DNA from: Desulfurococcales archaeon
GTDB lineage: Archaea; Thermoproteota; Thermoprotei_A; Sulfolobales; Desulfurococcaceae
DNA length: 16,771 nt
Direction: 5' to 3'
Assembly: GCA_015522345.1 (NCBI GenBank)
Contig: WAML01000189.1
Location: forward strand, 1-16,771
The notes under the pieces were generated by a model. It saw only the letters and a list, made by a program, of their open reading frames with translations, was not told the origin of the DNA and did not search any database. Position numbers and translations under genes: made by a program. The first letter of the stretch is position 1; every line of letters starts with the position of its first letter. This document shows positions 6,520 through 14,167 of this stretch, piece after piece.

Positions 6520-7698
6520 ATGCGTGAAAGAATATTTGTAGTTGGTGTTGGTTTAACTAAAATAAGTAGATGGTATAATAGGAGCGCTAGAGATCTTTTT
6601 TCTGAAGCTATGAAGAAAGCCATAGAAGATGCTGGTGGTTTAAAGCCTAAAGCTCTAGTTGTAGGTAATATGACTTCTGGAGTACTTATGGAACAAGAGA
6701 GCATCGGAGCGTTAATGGCCGACTATAGTGGCTTAAGAGGTATTCCTGCATTTAAAGTAGAAGCTGCCTGTGGCAGTGGTGGAGCAGCTTTTTACACTGG
6801 ATATTCTCTATTGGGCTCAGGTCTTGTAGATGTTGTTGCAGTTGGTGGTATAGAAAAGCTTACTGAGAAACTTACTTCAGACGCTACATTTGCCTTAGCC
6901 ATGGCAGCCGATAGAGAATACGAGGTATTCTATGGAGCTAGCTTCACTGGATTAAATGCCTTAGTCGCCCGTCTATATATGAGTAAGTATGGCTATACTA
7001 GAGAAGATATGGCTTACTGGCCTCTTAGAATGCATGAATACGCTTCCTATAACCCATATGCTCAACTACCTCGTAAAACAGATCTTAAAACTATACTTAA
7101 TAGTCCAGTAGTAGCTGATCCTCTACATCTCTTTGACTGCAGTCCACTAGGTGATGGAGCTGCTGTAGTCATACTCGTTAGAGGTGAAGAGAAAGCTAGA
7201 GAAGTAGCTAAGACTATGGGTAGAGATACTTTAGTTGAAGTAATAGGCCTGGGTTTTGCAACTGATAGCGTAGATCTAGGGAGTAGAGAAGATCTATTAA
7301 CTTTGAAATCTACGGTTGTAGCTGCTAGAGAAGCATATGAAATGGCTGGAGTTACACCAAAGAATATTGATTACGTAGAGGTACATGATGCTTTTCATAT
7401 AACCGGGTATCTTGCTCTAGAAGACTTAGGTTTTGCTGGAAAAGGAGAAGCTGTTAAACTATGGAAAGAAGGTAGATTTGGTAAGGGAGATAAACCTGAA
7501 GTAAACTTTAGCGGTGGATTAAAGGCTAGAGGCCACCCTGTTGGAGCAACGGGTGTCTATCAAATAGCTGAAGTTGTTATGCAACTTAGAGGTGATTTCC
7601 CAGGCTATAAAGCTAGCGACCCAGAAATAGGGTTGGCTCAGAACATTGGCGGTATAGCCACATATTCTACAGTAGCTATACTTAGTAGGAGGAGGTAA
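6520..7698 (+). CDS. Thiolase (SCP2-type acetyl-CoA acetyltransferase family)
   Basis: This 392-residue enzyme belongs to the archaeal SCP2-like thiolases. The nucleophilic Cys is in EAACGSGG (Cys84), a conserved His is in VEVHDAFH (His289), and the oxyanion/base His is in ARGHPVGATG (His338). The second Cys of classical thiolases is absent (QNIGGIATYS near the end), which is normal for this archaeal clade. It would condense or cleave acyl-CoAs, for example two acetyl-CoA to acetoacetyl-CoA. In most archaea this thiolase sits beside a DUF35 protein and HMG-CoA synthase; here it is followed by a carboxyltransferase with a 5-nt gap, pointing to acyl-CoA breakdown or carboxylation. The start is ATG 6520 with GGTG nine bases upstream. 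Its last three Arg codons double as the next gene's ribosome-binding site. Confidence 0.88.
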   Translation: MRERIFVVGVGLTKISRWYNRSARDLFSEAMKKAIEDAGGLKPKALVVGNMTSGVLMEQESIGALMADYSGLRGIPAFKVEAACGSGGAAFYTGYSLLGSGLVDVVAVGGIEKLTEKLTSDATFALAMAADREYEVFYGASFTGLNALVARLYMSKYGYTREDMAYWPLRMHEYASYNPYAQLPRKTDLKTILNSPVVADPLHLFDCSPLGDGAAVVILVRGEEKAREVAKTMGRDTLVEVIGLGFATDSVDLGSREDLLTLKSTVVAAREAYEMAGVTPKNIDYVEVHDAFHITGYLALEDLGFAGKGEAVKLWKEGRFGKGDKPEVNFSGGLKARGHPVGATGVYQIAEVVMQLRGDFPGYKASDPEIGLAQNIGGIATYSTVAILSRRR

Positions 7699-7703
7699 CT
7701 AGT

Positions 7704-9281
7704 TTGTCTCTAGATTATAAGTCTTTGGATGAATTATTTGATGAACTTAAGGAGTTAAGGAAGAAAAGTATTGAAGGAGGAGGCCAAGAGAAAATAGAGA
7801 TACAGCATAAGAAGGGAAAATTAACTGCTCGTGAAAGACTAGAGAAACTACTTGACCCAGGTTCTTTTCAAGAACTTGGCTGGCTAATGACGACTCGTTC
7901 CCGATACTATGATGAACTGGGTATTGATTTTAAAAAAGTGAAGTATCTTGGAGATGGAGTAGTAGTTGGGTATGGTAGAATAGAGGATAAACTAGTCTAT
8001 GTATTTGCACAAGATTTTACTGTCATGGGGGGCAGTATAGGTGAAGCCCATGGAGAGAAGATAGCTAGAATTATAGAAATGGCTATACAGAATCAAGCAC
8101 CAGTTATAGGATTATGGGATAGCGGAGGAGCACGTATTCAAGAGGGAGTAGCTAGTCTACATGCAGCTGGAAAAATCTTTGCAGCAAATGTAAAAGCTAG
8201 TGGTATTATACCACAGATAAGCCTTATACTAGGTCCTTGTGCTGGAGCAGCTAGCTATAGTCCAGCATTAACAGACTTCATAATAATGACTAAAGGCTCA
8301 TACATGTTTATAACAGGGCCTCAAGTAGTTAAAGCAGCTACTGGAGTCGATGTAACCTTTGAAGAACTTGGTGGAGCATATATTCATGCAACAACTAGTG
8401 GTGTAGCTCATTTTGTTACAGAAAACGAAGACGATGCTTTCAAGATAACTAAAAGACTCCTTAGATACATTCCCTCAAGTAATAATGATGAACCCGAGTA
8501 CATAGATACAGGGGATCCATGGTATAGAGAGACTCCTGAATTAGATACATTAGTTCCATCAGATCCTATGAAGTCTTATGATGTGAAAAATATAATCTAT
8601 AGTATTGTAGATAATGGAGAATTTCTTGAAGTACAACAGGATTTTGGTAGATCAGCTGTAATAGGTTTTGCACGTATAGGAGGTTATGTAGTAGGTATTG
8701 TAGCTAATCAACCAGCTGTCAATGCTGGAGTAATAGATATTGATGCTAGTGTGAAAATAGCTAGATTTGTAAGATTTCTTGACGCCTTCAATATACCCAT
8801 AATAACTTTCGTTGATACTCCAGGTTTTATGCCAGGGCTGGACCAAGAACATGGAGGCATAATAAGGCATGGTGCGAAAATACTGTATGCATATGCATCA
8901 GCTACAGTACCTAAGATTACTATTGTTCTAAGAAAAGCTTATGGAGGAGCATATATTGCTATGGGAAGTAGGAGTTTAGGAGCAGATATAGTGTTTGCAT
9001 GGCCTACAGCAGAGATAGCTGTTATGGGACCTGAAGGAGCGGTTAGAATACTATATAGAAAACAGGCAGCTAAACACAAGGATCCCGAAGAATTTATGAG
9101 GCAAAAATTAATTGAGTATCGAAGATTATTCGCTAACCCATATAGAGCCGCTGAACTAGGGTATATAGACGACGTTATAATGCCTAGTGAAACTAGAAAG
9201 AAGATATACATGGCTTTAGAAGCATTGAGGGAGAAAAGGGAAGAGATTCTACCTAGAAAACATGGTAATATGCCTCTATAA
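7704..9281 (+). CDS. Acyl-CoA carboxylase carboxyltransferase subunit (PccB / methylmalonyl-CoA decarboxylase alpha family)
   Basis: At 525 residues this is the full length for a fused carboxyltransferase. The N-terminal crotonase half has GLWDSGGARIQEG (136-148), the oxyanion loop GPCAGAASYSPA (177-188) and FITGPQVVKAATG (202-214). The C-terminal half has FVDTPGFMPG (369-378), RHGAKILYAY (388-397), KAYGGAYIAMGS (411-422) and AVMGPEGAVRILYRK (439-453). It moves a carboxyl group between carboxybiotin and propionyl- or acetyl-CoA. Decarboxylase alpha subunits are very similar, and sequence alone does not separate them. A biotin carboxylase and a carrier nearby favour ATP-driven carboxylation. 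The start is TTG 7704, set by GGAGGAGGT about 7 nt upstream. It is co-transcribed with the thiolase and convergent with the carrier gene. Confidence 0.92.
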   Translation: MSLDYKSLDELFDELKELRKKSIEGGGQEKIEIQHKKGKLTARERLEKLLDPGSFQELGWLMTTRSRYYDELGIDFKKVKYLGDGVVVGYGRIEDKLVYVFAQDFTVMGGSIGEAHGEKIARIIEMAIQNQAPVIGLWDSGGARIQEGVASLHAAGKIFAANVKASGIIPQISLILGPCAGAASYSPALTDFIIMTKGSYMFITGPQVVKAATGVDVTFEELGGAYIHATTSGVAHFVTENEDDAFKITKRLLRYIPSSNNDEPEYIDTGDPWYRETPELDTLVPSDPMKSYDVKNIIYSIVDNGEFLEVQQDFGRSAVIGFARIGGYVVGIVANQPAVNAGVIDIDASVKIARFVRFLDAFNIPIITFVDTPGFMPGLDQEHGGIIRHGAKILYAYASATVPKITIVLRKAYGGAYIAMGSRSLGADIVFAWPTAEIAVMGPEGAVRILYRKQAAKHKDPEEFMRQKLIEYRRLFANPYRAAELGYIDDVIMPSETRKKIYMALEALREKREEILPRKHGNMPL

Positions 9282-9351
9282 CACTAATGTAACTATACTT
9301 TAATTAACAGAATAGCCGTAATGAAGTATTTGGTGAAGTTAAGTTTTTATC

Positions 9352-9912
9352 TTACTTGTGTTTCTTTGTTTTCTTTGATTCTTCAGCAAGTTTTATTTTA
9401 ACAAGTTTTTCTCCTTTATTTACTGCTTTTCCTTTTTCTACATAAACTTCCTCAACTACTCCTTCGATACCAGCTTTTATCTCTGTAACCATTTTCATAG
9501 ATTCCATAAGTGCTACAATGCTATCGCTTGTTACGTGATCTCCTGGCTTTACTTTTACTTCAATTATTTTACCGGAAATAGGTGCTGTTATAATTCCCCT
9601 TTCTATAGGTAATGGTGTTTTTCTTTTATCAAAGTCTTCTCTACTAATTCCCACCGGTATATACTCTATAACTCTCTTAACTATAGATGGAATACCGTTT
9701 ATCATTATACCTCTTGAGACTCCAGTAACTTTAATTATATTACCATTTATCTCTAAGATTGCCTGTTTTAGTTCTTCGTCAAAACGTATTATTCTAATAG
9801 TGTATTCTTTATTCTCACCAACGACTCTAGCCTTCAACATATCTTTATATCCATCGACAATTTCTATGTCGATATATTTTCCAGTAGCTGATTCGACTCT
9901 AAATCTCCTCAT
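9352..9912 (-). CDS. Biotin carboxyl carrier protein (biotinyl domain)
   Basis: This 186-residue protein carries a C-terminal biotinyl domain (about 105-175). APISGKI marks its start, the attachment motif is ESMKM with Lys140 as the biotin site, and VEEVYVEKGKAVNKGEKLV closes the hammerhead. ESMKM replaces the more usual EAMKM. The first 100 residues form a beta-rich domain like that in actinobacterial and archaeal carriers, and the protein ends in a Lys-rich tail. It shuttles CO2 as carboxybiotin between the biotin carboxylase and the carboxyltransferase. It lies on the opposite strand from both partners, convergent with the carboxyltransferase (70-nt gap). The start is ATG 9912, supported by GGAGG nine bases upstream. 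There is no Pro/Ala-rich swinging linker of the type seen in oxaloacetate decarboxylase gamma/alpha chains. Confidence 0.9.
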   Translation of the reverse strand: MRRFRVESATGKYIDIEIVDGYKDMLKARVVGENKEYTIRIIRFDEELKQAILEINGNIIKVTGVSRGIMINGIPSIVKRVIEYIPVGISREDFDKRKTPLPIERGIITAPISGKIIEVKVKPGDHVTSDSIVALMESMKMVTEIKAGIEGVVEEVYVEKGKAVNKGEKLVKIKLAEESKKTKKHK

Positions 9913-10039
9913 AGCGGTTATCCTCCATATACTATACTGTTATTCTACTTTAAGCAGTTTTACTCATCACTAAGTATTTATTATTGTAAGCTAATCTATG
10001 TTTTTAACTATTAATCTAACTATTATGAGTGTGGATATT

Positions 10040-10057
10040 CTTAATTAAGTAATTAAG
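10040..10057. repeat. Palindrome with extra half-site upstream of M20 gene
   Basis: CTTAATTAAG is a perfect 10-bp palindrome (10040-10049), followed at once by TAATTAAG, a second copy of its right half. It lies mid-way in the 262-bp divergent gap between the carrier gene and the M20 gene. It could be an operator; AT-rich chance is an alternative. Confidence 0.3.
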
Positions 10058-10111
10058 TATATAGGTGGATCAGGAAGTATTAATGTATTAGTTAGGAATG
10101 TTGATACGAGT

Positions 10112-10120
10112 CTTTATATT
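10112..10120 (+). promoter_or_regulatory. TATA box for the M20 / JAMM unit
   Basis: CTTTATATT matches the archaeal A-box. A start about 26 nt beyond its centre, near 10142, gives a leader of roughly 33 nt that contains the GGTG at 10165-10168. Confidence 0.5.
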
Positions 10121-10174
10121 CTATTAATAATTATTTGATTCTTAGGTAGTATCGTAGTCTCATAGGTGTTTTAT

Positions 10175-11398
10175 ATGAAGTTGCCTAACTGGGTTTATGA
10201 GTTAAGTGAAAGAGTTTTAGTAGAGAGTATAAAGTTTCCTACAGTATTGGGAGAGTCTTACTATGATATTGTTAAATACTATAGCGATATTTTGAAGGAA
10301 TATGGAGTTCATGTAACTATTCATGAAGTTCCTAGGGATTATATAGTAAAGCATTTGTCTGCGTCAATGAATCCCAGTAAGCCAAGGTATATATTGTTGG
10401 CTAGGATAGGCTTTGGCGAAAGAGTTCTACAGTTCAATGGTCACTATGATGTTGTTGCTCCTGGAGAGGGATGGAGTATTACTGATCCATTTAAGCCTAA
10501 GCGAATAGACTACAGAGTCTATGGACGTGGATCCGTGGATATGAAAGGAGGGATTGCAGCAATTATATCTACTATAGCATATCTTTCTTCCACTAAAGAA
10601 CCTAAAGACCACGTTATTGAAGCAGCAATTGTACCCGATGAAGAAATAGGTGGTGAAACTGGTACTGGATACCTTGTTAGAGAATTGAAGAGTAGACCTG
10701 ATTGGGCAATAATTGCTGAACCAAGTGGATTAGAAACTATATGGATAGGGCATAAAGGTGCTGTATGGGCTGAAGTATATGTTAAAGGAAGGCAAGCCCA
10801 CGGCAGTACTCCTTGGAAAGGAGATAATGCTTTTGAGAAAATGGTGTATCTAGCTAAGTATATTATCGATAATATAAAGCCTAGGATAGAGTCTCGAAGA
10901 AGTAACTATGAATATGATGAACCAGAGTCTAAAAAAGCAACTATGGTTTTGGGAGGAAAACTAGTAGCTCCCGGAAGCATAAACATAGTACCGGGTCTAG
11001 TAGGATTTAGTATAGACCGTAGACTTATTGTTGAAGAAAATGTAGAAGATGCTGAGAAAGAACTACTAGAGTACCTAGATGAAGCTTCTAAAGCAACTAA
11101 GGTGAACATTGATATAAAAATTGTTGCTAGGCTACAGCCAGCATTTACTAAACCTGATTCTCGATTAGTTAAAAAAGTAAATACTGCTGCAAAAGAAGTC
11201 ATTGGTAGAGAGCCCCGTAAAGTAGTGTGCACCGGCGGCCTTGACTTACACTATTACACTGAAGCCGGAGTAAACGCTATATCGTATGGACCCGGAGATC
11301 CTAGTCTAGCCCATAAAGTTGATGAATACATTGACTTAAGAAGTATTTATAGAATTATTGAGATATATTCACTCATAGCGAGAAACGCCTTTACATGA
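10175..11398 (+). CDS. M20-family metallopeptidase / deacylase (ArgE/DapE-like)
   Basis: This 407-residue M20 enzyme has all di-zinc ligands in place: His90 in FNGHYDVV, bridging Asp122 in RGSVDMKGG, catalytic Glu156 and ligand Glu157 in VPDEEIGG, Glu182 in IAEPSG, and a C-terminal His380 in SLAHKVDEY. The lid domain has the family GRQAHGSTP motif. It hydrolyses amide bonds of N-acylated amino acids or small peptides; the substrate (succinyl-diaminopimelate, acetylornithine, peptides) cannot be told from sequence. Start choice: an in-frame GTG at 10166 exists, but it is part of the GGTG Shine-Dalgarno placed six bases before ATG 10175, so the ATG is preferred. The JAMM-motif gene follows after 16 nt in the same direction. 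Confidence 0.9.
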   Translation: MKLPNWVYELSERVLVESIKFPTVLGESYYDIVKYYSDILKEYGVHVTIHEVPRDYIVKHLSASMNPSKPRYILLARIGFGERVLQFNGHYDVVAPGEGWSITDPFKPKRIDYRVYGRGSVDMKGGIAAIISTIAYLSSTKEPKDHVIEAAIVPDEEIGGETGTGYLVRELKSRPDWAIIAEPSGLETIWIGHKGAVWAEVYVKGRQAHGSTPWKGDNAFEKMVYLAKYIIDNIKPRIESRRSNYEYDEPESKKATMVLGGKLVAPGSINIVPGLVGFSIDRRLIVEENVEDAEKELLEYLDEASKATKVNIDIKIVARLQPAFTKPDSRLVKKVNTAAKEVIGREPRKVVCTGGLDLHYYTEAGVNAISYGPGDPSLAHKVDEYIDLRSIYRIIEIYSLIARNAFT

Positions 11399-11414
11399 AT
11401 TACAGTGATCTACG

Positions 11415-12140
11415 ATGACTAGATCTGGTAAGAGGGCGTTCTTAATAGATGATCATGTTACGAAATACCTAGGTTTTTTATGTAGATTAACAAACTTTTT
11501 TGAAGACGTTGTAGATGATGCGTTTTGTGATACATTGTTTATAAGTAGTATTGACCCATATTCTCAAGAAGTACCCAGTACTATTGAAGTATATCCTGTC
11601 GGCTGTAGGTACGATCCCGTAGATAGTATAAAATTGTTTTCTGAACAATGGGATTTAGATAATGTAGTCTTTTCTATAGGGTCTAATGCTACAATGCCCT
11701 ATACTAGATTATATAATATAGTGAAAACCGTATACATGCATACACTCCATTATAGAATGAAGGAGTATAGCCTTAAGTCTATAAAGGATCATAGAGAGTA
11801 TTTTCTAGCTTTACTTTTTAATGGTAAAGCATTTATTGTAGAAGGTGATGTTGATAGAGTAATTATTCCACATATTAGACATTGTATATCAGCACATACT
11901 CATCCGTCTACTATACCCTATCCTTCAAAACATGATGTAGAGACTATTATTAGATTATTAATTGACCGAGGCATACTCCATGCTATAGAGACTATAGGCA
12001 GTAGCCTATATATTTACCGTGTAGGAGCTATATCTGAAGATGGATTAATTGCTTTAAGACAAATTGAAGGATTAAATGATCTAAACGAAATTATGAAGAT
12101 TGTGAAGAACATAGATAATCTAGAAATTCTGGTTATGTAG
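11415..12140 (+). CDS. Unrecognised protein with complete JAMM (MPN+) metalloprotease motif
   Basis: I do not recognise this 241-residue protein as a known family overall. It does contain an exact H-[ST]-H-X7-S-X2-D motif: His161, His163, Ser171 and Asp174 (SAHTHPSTIPYPSKHD). Glu143, on a predicted strand 18 residues earlier, is a candidate for the catalytic Glu. The order of elements fits a JAMM fold: a strand into HTHP, then a helix from S..D, then a strand (GSSLYIYRV). JAMM enzymes remove ubiquitin-like proteins (SAMPs in archaea) or cleave peptides. The N-terminal 110 residues are unassigned and hold four Cys (23, 38, 64 and none beyond 157 near the site). It is probably co-transcribed with the M20 gene; GTGAT five bases before ATG 11415 is the likely ribosome-binding site. 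Confidence 0.7.
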   Translation: MTRSGKRAFLIDDHVTKYLGFLCRLTNFFEDVVDDAFCDTLFISSIDPYSQEVPSTIEVYPVGCRYDPVDSIKLFSEQWDLDNVVFSIGSNATMPYTRLYNIVKTVYMHTLHYRMKEYSLKSIKDHREYFLALLFNGKAFIVEGDVDRVIIPHIRHCISAHTHPSTIPYPSKHDVETIIRLLIDRGILHAIETIGSSLYIYRVGAISEDGLIALRQIEGLNDLNEIMKIVKNIDNLEILVM

Positions 12141-12203
12141 GAGCTCGAGAAGAATATGCTTTGGTCGAAATTATGGGGTAATACTGGGTTGTTATAGAGA
12201 ATT

Positions 12204-12214
12204 AACTTTTATAA
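12204..12214 (+). promoter_or_regulatory. TATA-like element upstream of accC
   Basis: A segment containing CTTTTATAATC resembles an A-box and would start RNA near 12238. It competes with a second element at 12285-12296. Which of the two is used decides whether the ATG at 12271 could be translated. Confidence 0.35.
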
Positions 12215-12284
12215 TCTAGACGTACACTTTATCTACGATATTATTTGATAGTATATGTGTTAGAGCCTAGATGCATTTAGGGAG

Positions 12285-12296
12285 AAAAATATATAG
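12285..12296 (+). promoter_or_regulatory. Second TATA-like element, inside the possible accC extension
   Basis: AAAAATATATAG would start RNA near 12317 and leave a leader of about 29 nt before ATG 12346. The element lies downstream of the alternative ATG 12271, so its use would rule that start out. Confidence 0.4.
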
Positions 12297-12345
12297 TTGT
12301 GCATTATATAGCTTGAGTCATTGTAGAAGTGGATGGGATACGATC

Positions 12346-13902
12346 ATGGGTAGTGGTTTGCAGAGATATAGTGTACTAATTGCTAATCGTGGAGAAATAG
12401 CGATTAGGATTGCACGTAGTGTTAGAGAACTTGGTTGGATCCCCCTCGGCATTTATACTAATGTCGATAAAAAGAGTCTTCATAGAAAATATATGGTTCT
12501 AGATTACCAAGTATCTAGCTACCTAGATATCGACGATATTATTGAGGCAGCTCAAGAACTTGGAGCCGATGCTATACATCCAGGATATGGTTTTCTTTCC
12601 GAAAACCCCGAGTTTGCCCGTAGAGTAAGAAAGGCGGGACTTGTATTCATCGGTCCTTCACCTGAGTCTATGGAGTTAGCTGGAGACAAAGTACAGGCAA
12701 AGATAATGGCTGAGAAAGCAGGTATTCCTACACTTCCATGGATGATTGTAAAAGATCCTAGCGATATAGTAGAGTTTGCTAGAGAACATGGATACCCTGT
12801 TCTCTTGAAGGCTGTTAGTGGCGGGGGAGGAATGGGTATTAGGCTTATTAGAAGTGATGAAGAAGCAGAGAAACTATTTGAACAAGCTACTAAAGAAGCT
12901 GAAAACGCCTTTGGAGATGGAAGACTATATGTTGAGAAATACCTCGATGATCCTAAGCATATAGAGGTGCAGATACTTAGTGATGGAGACAATGTTATAC
13001 ATCTATATGAGAGAGACTGTAGTGTTCAGAGGAGACATCAAAAACTAATTGAAGAAGCACCAGCTATAGTATTGAATAGTAAAGAAAGAGAGCAAATAAC
13101 GAGTGATGCAGTAAAGCTCATGAAATACATAGGCTACGTAAATGCAGGAACTGTTGAAATGCTTTTTGATCTAAAGACTAGAAAGCATTATTTCATGGAA
13201 ATAAATGCTAGACTTCAGGTAGAGCATCCTGTAACAGAAATGATTACCGGAATAGATATCGTTAAACATCAATTGCTTATAGCTTTAGAGAATAACCTAT
13301 CCCTTAAGCAAAGAGATATAGTAATGCATGGGCATGCTATAGAGGTTAGAATTAATGCTGAAAACCCAATATCTATGATGCCGAGCCCTGGTACTATAGA
13401 AGAATATATTGAACCCAGTGGTCCTGGAATCAGAGTTGATAGTGGTGTTACAAAAGGGTCTGTAGTCCCATCTGAATATAATCCCTTAATAGCTAAATTA
13501 ATAGCTTGGGCTCCTTCACGTGAAGAAGCTATCAAGAGAATGATTAGAGCTCTAACCGAGTATACTATTACAGGTATTGAAACAAATATACTCATGCTGA
13601 GAAATATTTTAGAACACGACGTTTTTCTAAAAGCTATACATACAACGAAGTTCTTGGATAACCACATAAACGATATTATTTCGAAAATTAGAGAATGGGA
13701 GATAATACATGCAATAGCTATATCAATAGTTACATTAAAGAGCGTGAATGGATTTAGATCAATGATACCAGCTAAATCATTAAAGTTAAAAGATAGACAT
13801 AGACTACATAGATTTAAGAGGCAGGCATGGTTTTACTGGAGCGTGTTAAAGAGTAGAGTTAGGAGGCCTAGAGTTAGAAAACCAAAGATAAGAAAGAAAT
13901 GA
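12346..13902 (+). CDS. accC: Biotin carboxylase subunit of acyl-CoA carboxylase
   Basis: From ATG 12346 the protein has 518 residues. It opens with the biotin carboxylase fold (VLIANRGEIAIRI, 10-22; AIHPGYGFLSENP, 76-88). The ATP-grasp domain has the glycine-rich loop SGGGGMG (158-164), ERDCSVQRRHQK (222-233) and MEINARLQVEHPVTE (284-298) with the metal and catalytic Glu/Asn/Arg. The C-terminal carboxylase domain follows to about residue 440. It carboxylates biotin on the carrier protein using ATP and bicarbonate. After residue 475 comes an unusual tail dense in Lys/Arg, ending RRPRVRKPKIRKK. The frame also opens at ATG 12271, but the 25 added residues match no family feature and include a TATA-like segment. 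The stop codon overlaps the C box of a guide RNA. Confidence 0.92.
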   Translation: MGSGLQRYSVLIANRGEIAIRIARSVRELGWIPLGIYTNVDKKSLHRKYMVLDYQVSSYLDIDDIIEAAQELGADAIHPGYGFLSENPEFARRVRKAGLVFIGPSPESMELAGDKVQAKIMAEKAGIPTLPWMIVKDPSDIVEFAREHGYPVLLKAVSGGGGMGIRLIRSDEEAEKLFEQATKEAENAFGDGRLYVEKYLDDPKHIEVQILSDGDNVIHLYERDCSVQRRHQKLIEEAPAIVLNSKEREQITSDAVKLMKYIGYVNAGTVEMLFDLKTRKHYFMEINARLQVEHPVTEMITGIDIVKHQLLIALENNLSLKQRDIVMHGHAIEVRINAENPISMMPSPGTIEEYIEPSGPGIRVDSGVTKGSVVPSEYNPLIAKLIAWAPSREEAIKRMIRALTEYTITGIETNILMLRNILEHDVFLKAIHTTKFLDNHINDIISKIREWEIIHAIAISIVTLKSVNGFRSMIPAKSLKLKDRHRLHRFKRQAWFYWSVLKSRVRRPRVRKPKIRKK

Positions 13903-13948
13903 TGAGTGATGACGCGGCTGATAATGTGATGAAGGGATTAGCTTCTGA
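13899..13948 (+). ncRNA. C/D box methylation guide sRNA overlapping accC stop
   Basis: All four boxes are perfect and spacing is canonical: C ATGATGA (13899-13905), a 12-nt guide (13906-13917), D' CTGA (13918-13921), a 4-nt spacer, C' GTGATGA (13926-13932), a 12-nt guide (13933-13944), and D CTGA (13945-13948). The accC stop TGA (13900-13902) lies inside the C box. I see no TATA box 26 nt upstream, so it may be processed from the accC mRNA. The D guide is antisense to 5'-AAGCUAAUCCCU; by the five-nucleotide rule it would methylate the first U. From memory this resembles archaeal 16S rRNA at the position of E. coli about 1250; this is unverified. The D' guide is antisense to 5'-CCGCGUCAUCAC, methylating the second G; its target is uncertain. 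Confidence 0.85.
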
Positions 13949-14115
13949 ACATTATACGTAAGATCATTCTTTCTAATTAAAGCTTTAAATTGGTGTTAGT
14001 GGTCTTTCTGTATTTATAAATTCTTTCTAGGTTGCATCGTGTATGTACTTCTAGTATACCTATACTTACCTCTATATTACCTAGTTAATACTGTATTAGT
14101 TATGTAAGCGAATTA

Positions 14116-14124
14116 CTTATAAAA
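14116..14124 (+). promoter_or_regulatory. ppsA: Strong TATA box for ppsA
   Basis: CTTATAAAA is a near-ideal archaeal A-box. Its spacing predicts a transcript start near 14147 and a leader of about 20 nt containing GGAGAGGTTGAT, a good Shine-Dalgarno match with GAGGT nine bases before the ATG. It suggests strong expression, in keeping with an abundant enzyme. Confidence 0.65.
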
Positions 14125-14167
14125 CCACTAGAGGAATTAGTCTGTAACAAGGAGAGGTTGATATGGT

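Noticed and set aside
7704..9912. Sodium-pumping methylmalonyl-CoA decarboxylase operon
   Set aside because: The alpha-like and biotinyl proteins fit, but no membrane beta or small gamma/delta subunit is present, and a biotin carboxylase lies nearby.
9963..9969. GTGATGA on the minus strand upstream of the biotin carrier gene, as a C box
   Set aside because: No CTGA follows at guide distance (CTGC instead). It lies in the likely mRNA leader.
12271..12345. N-terminal extension of biotin carboxylase from ATG 12271
   Set aside because: The 25 residues precede the normal family start, have two Cys and no conserved pattern, and overlap a TATA-like element. Kept only as an alternative.
12552..12992. 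Minus-strand open frame of 146 codons inside accC
   Set aside because: It is antisense to the catalytic core of biotin carboxylase, has a low-complexity Ser/Pro-rich product and has no ribosome-binding site that I can see.
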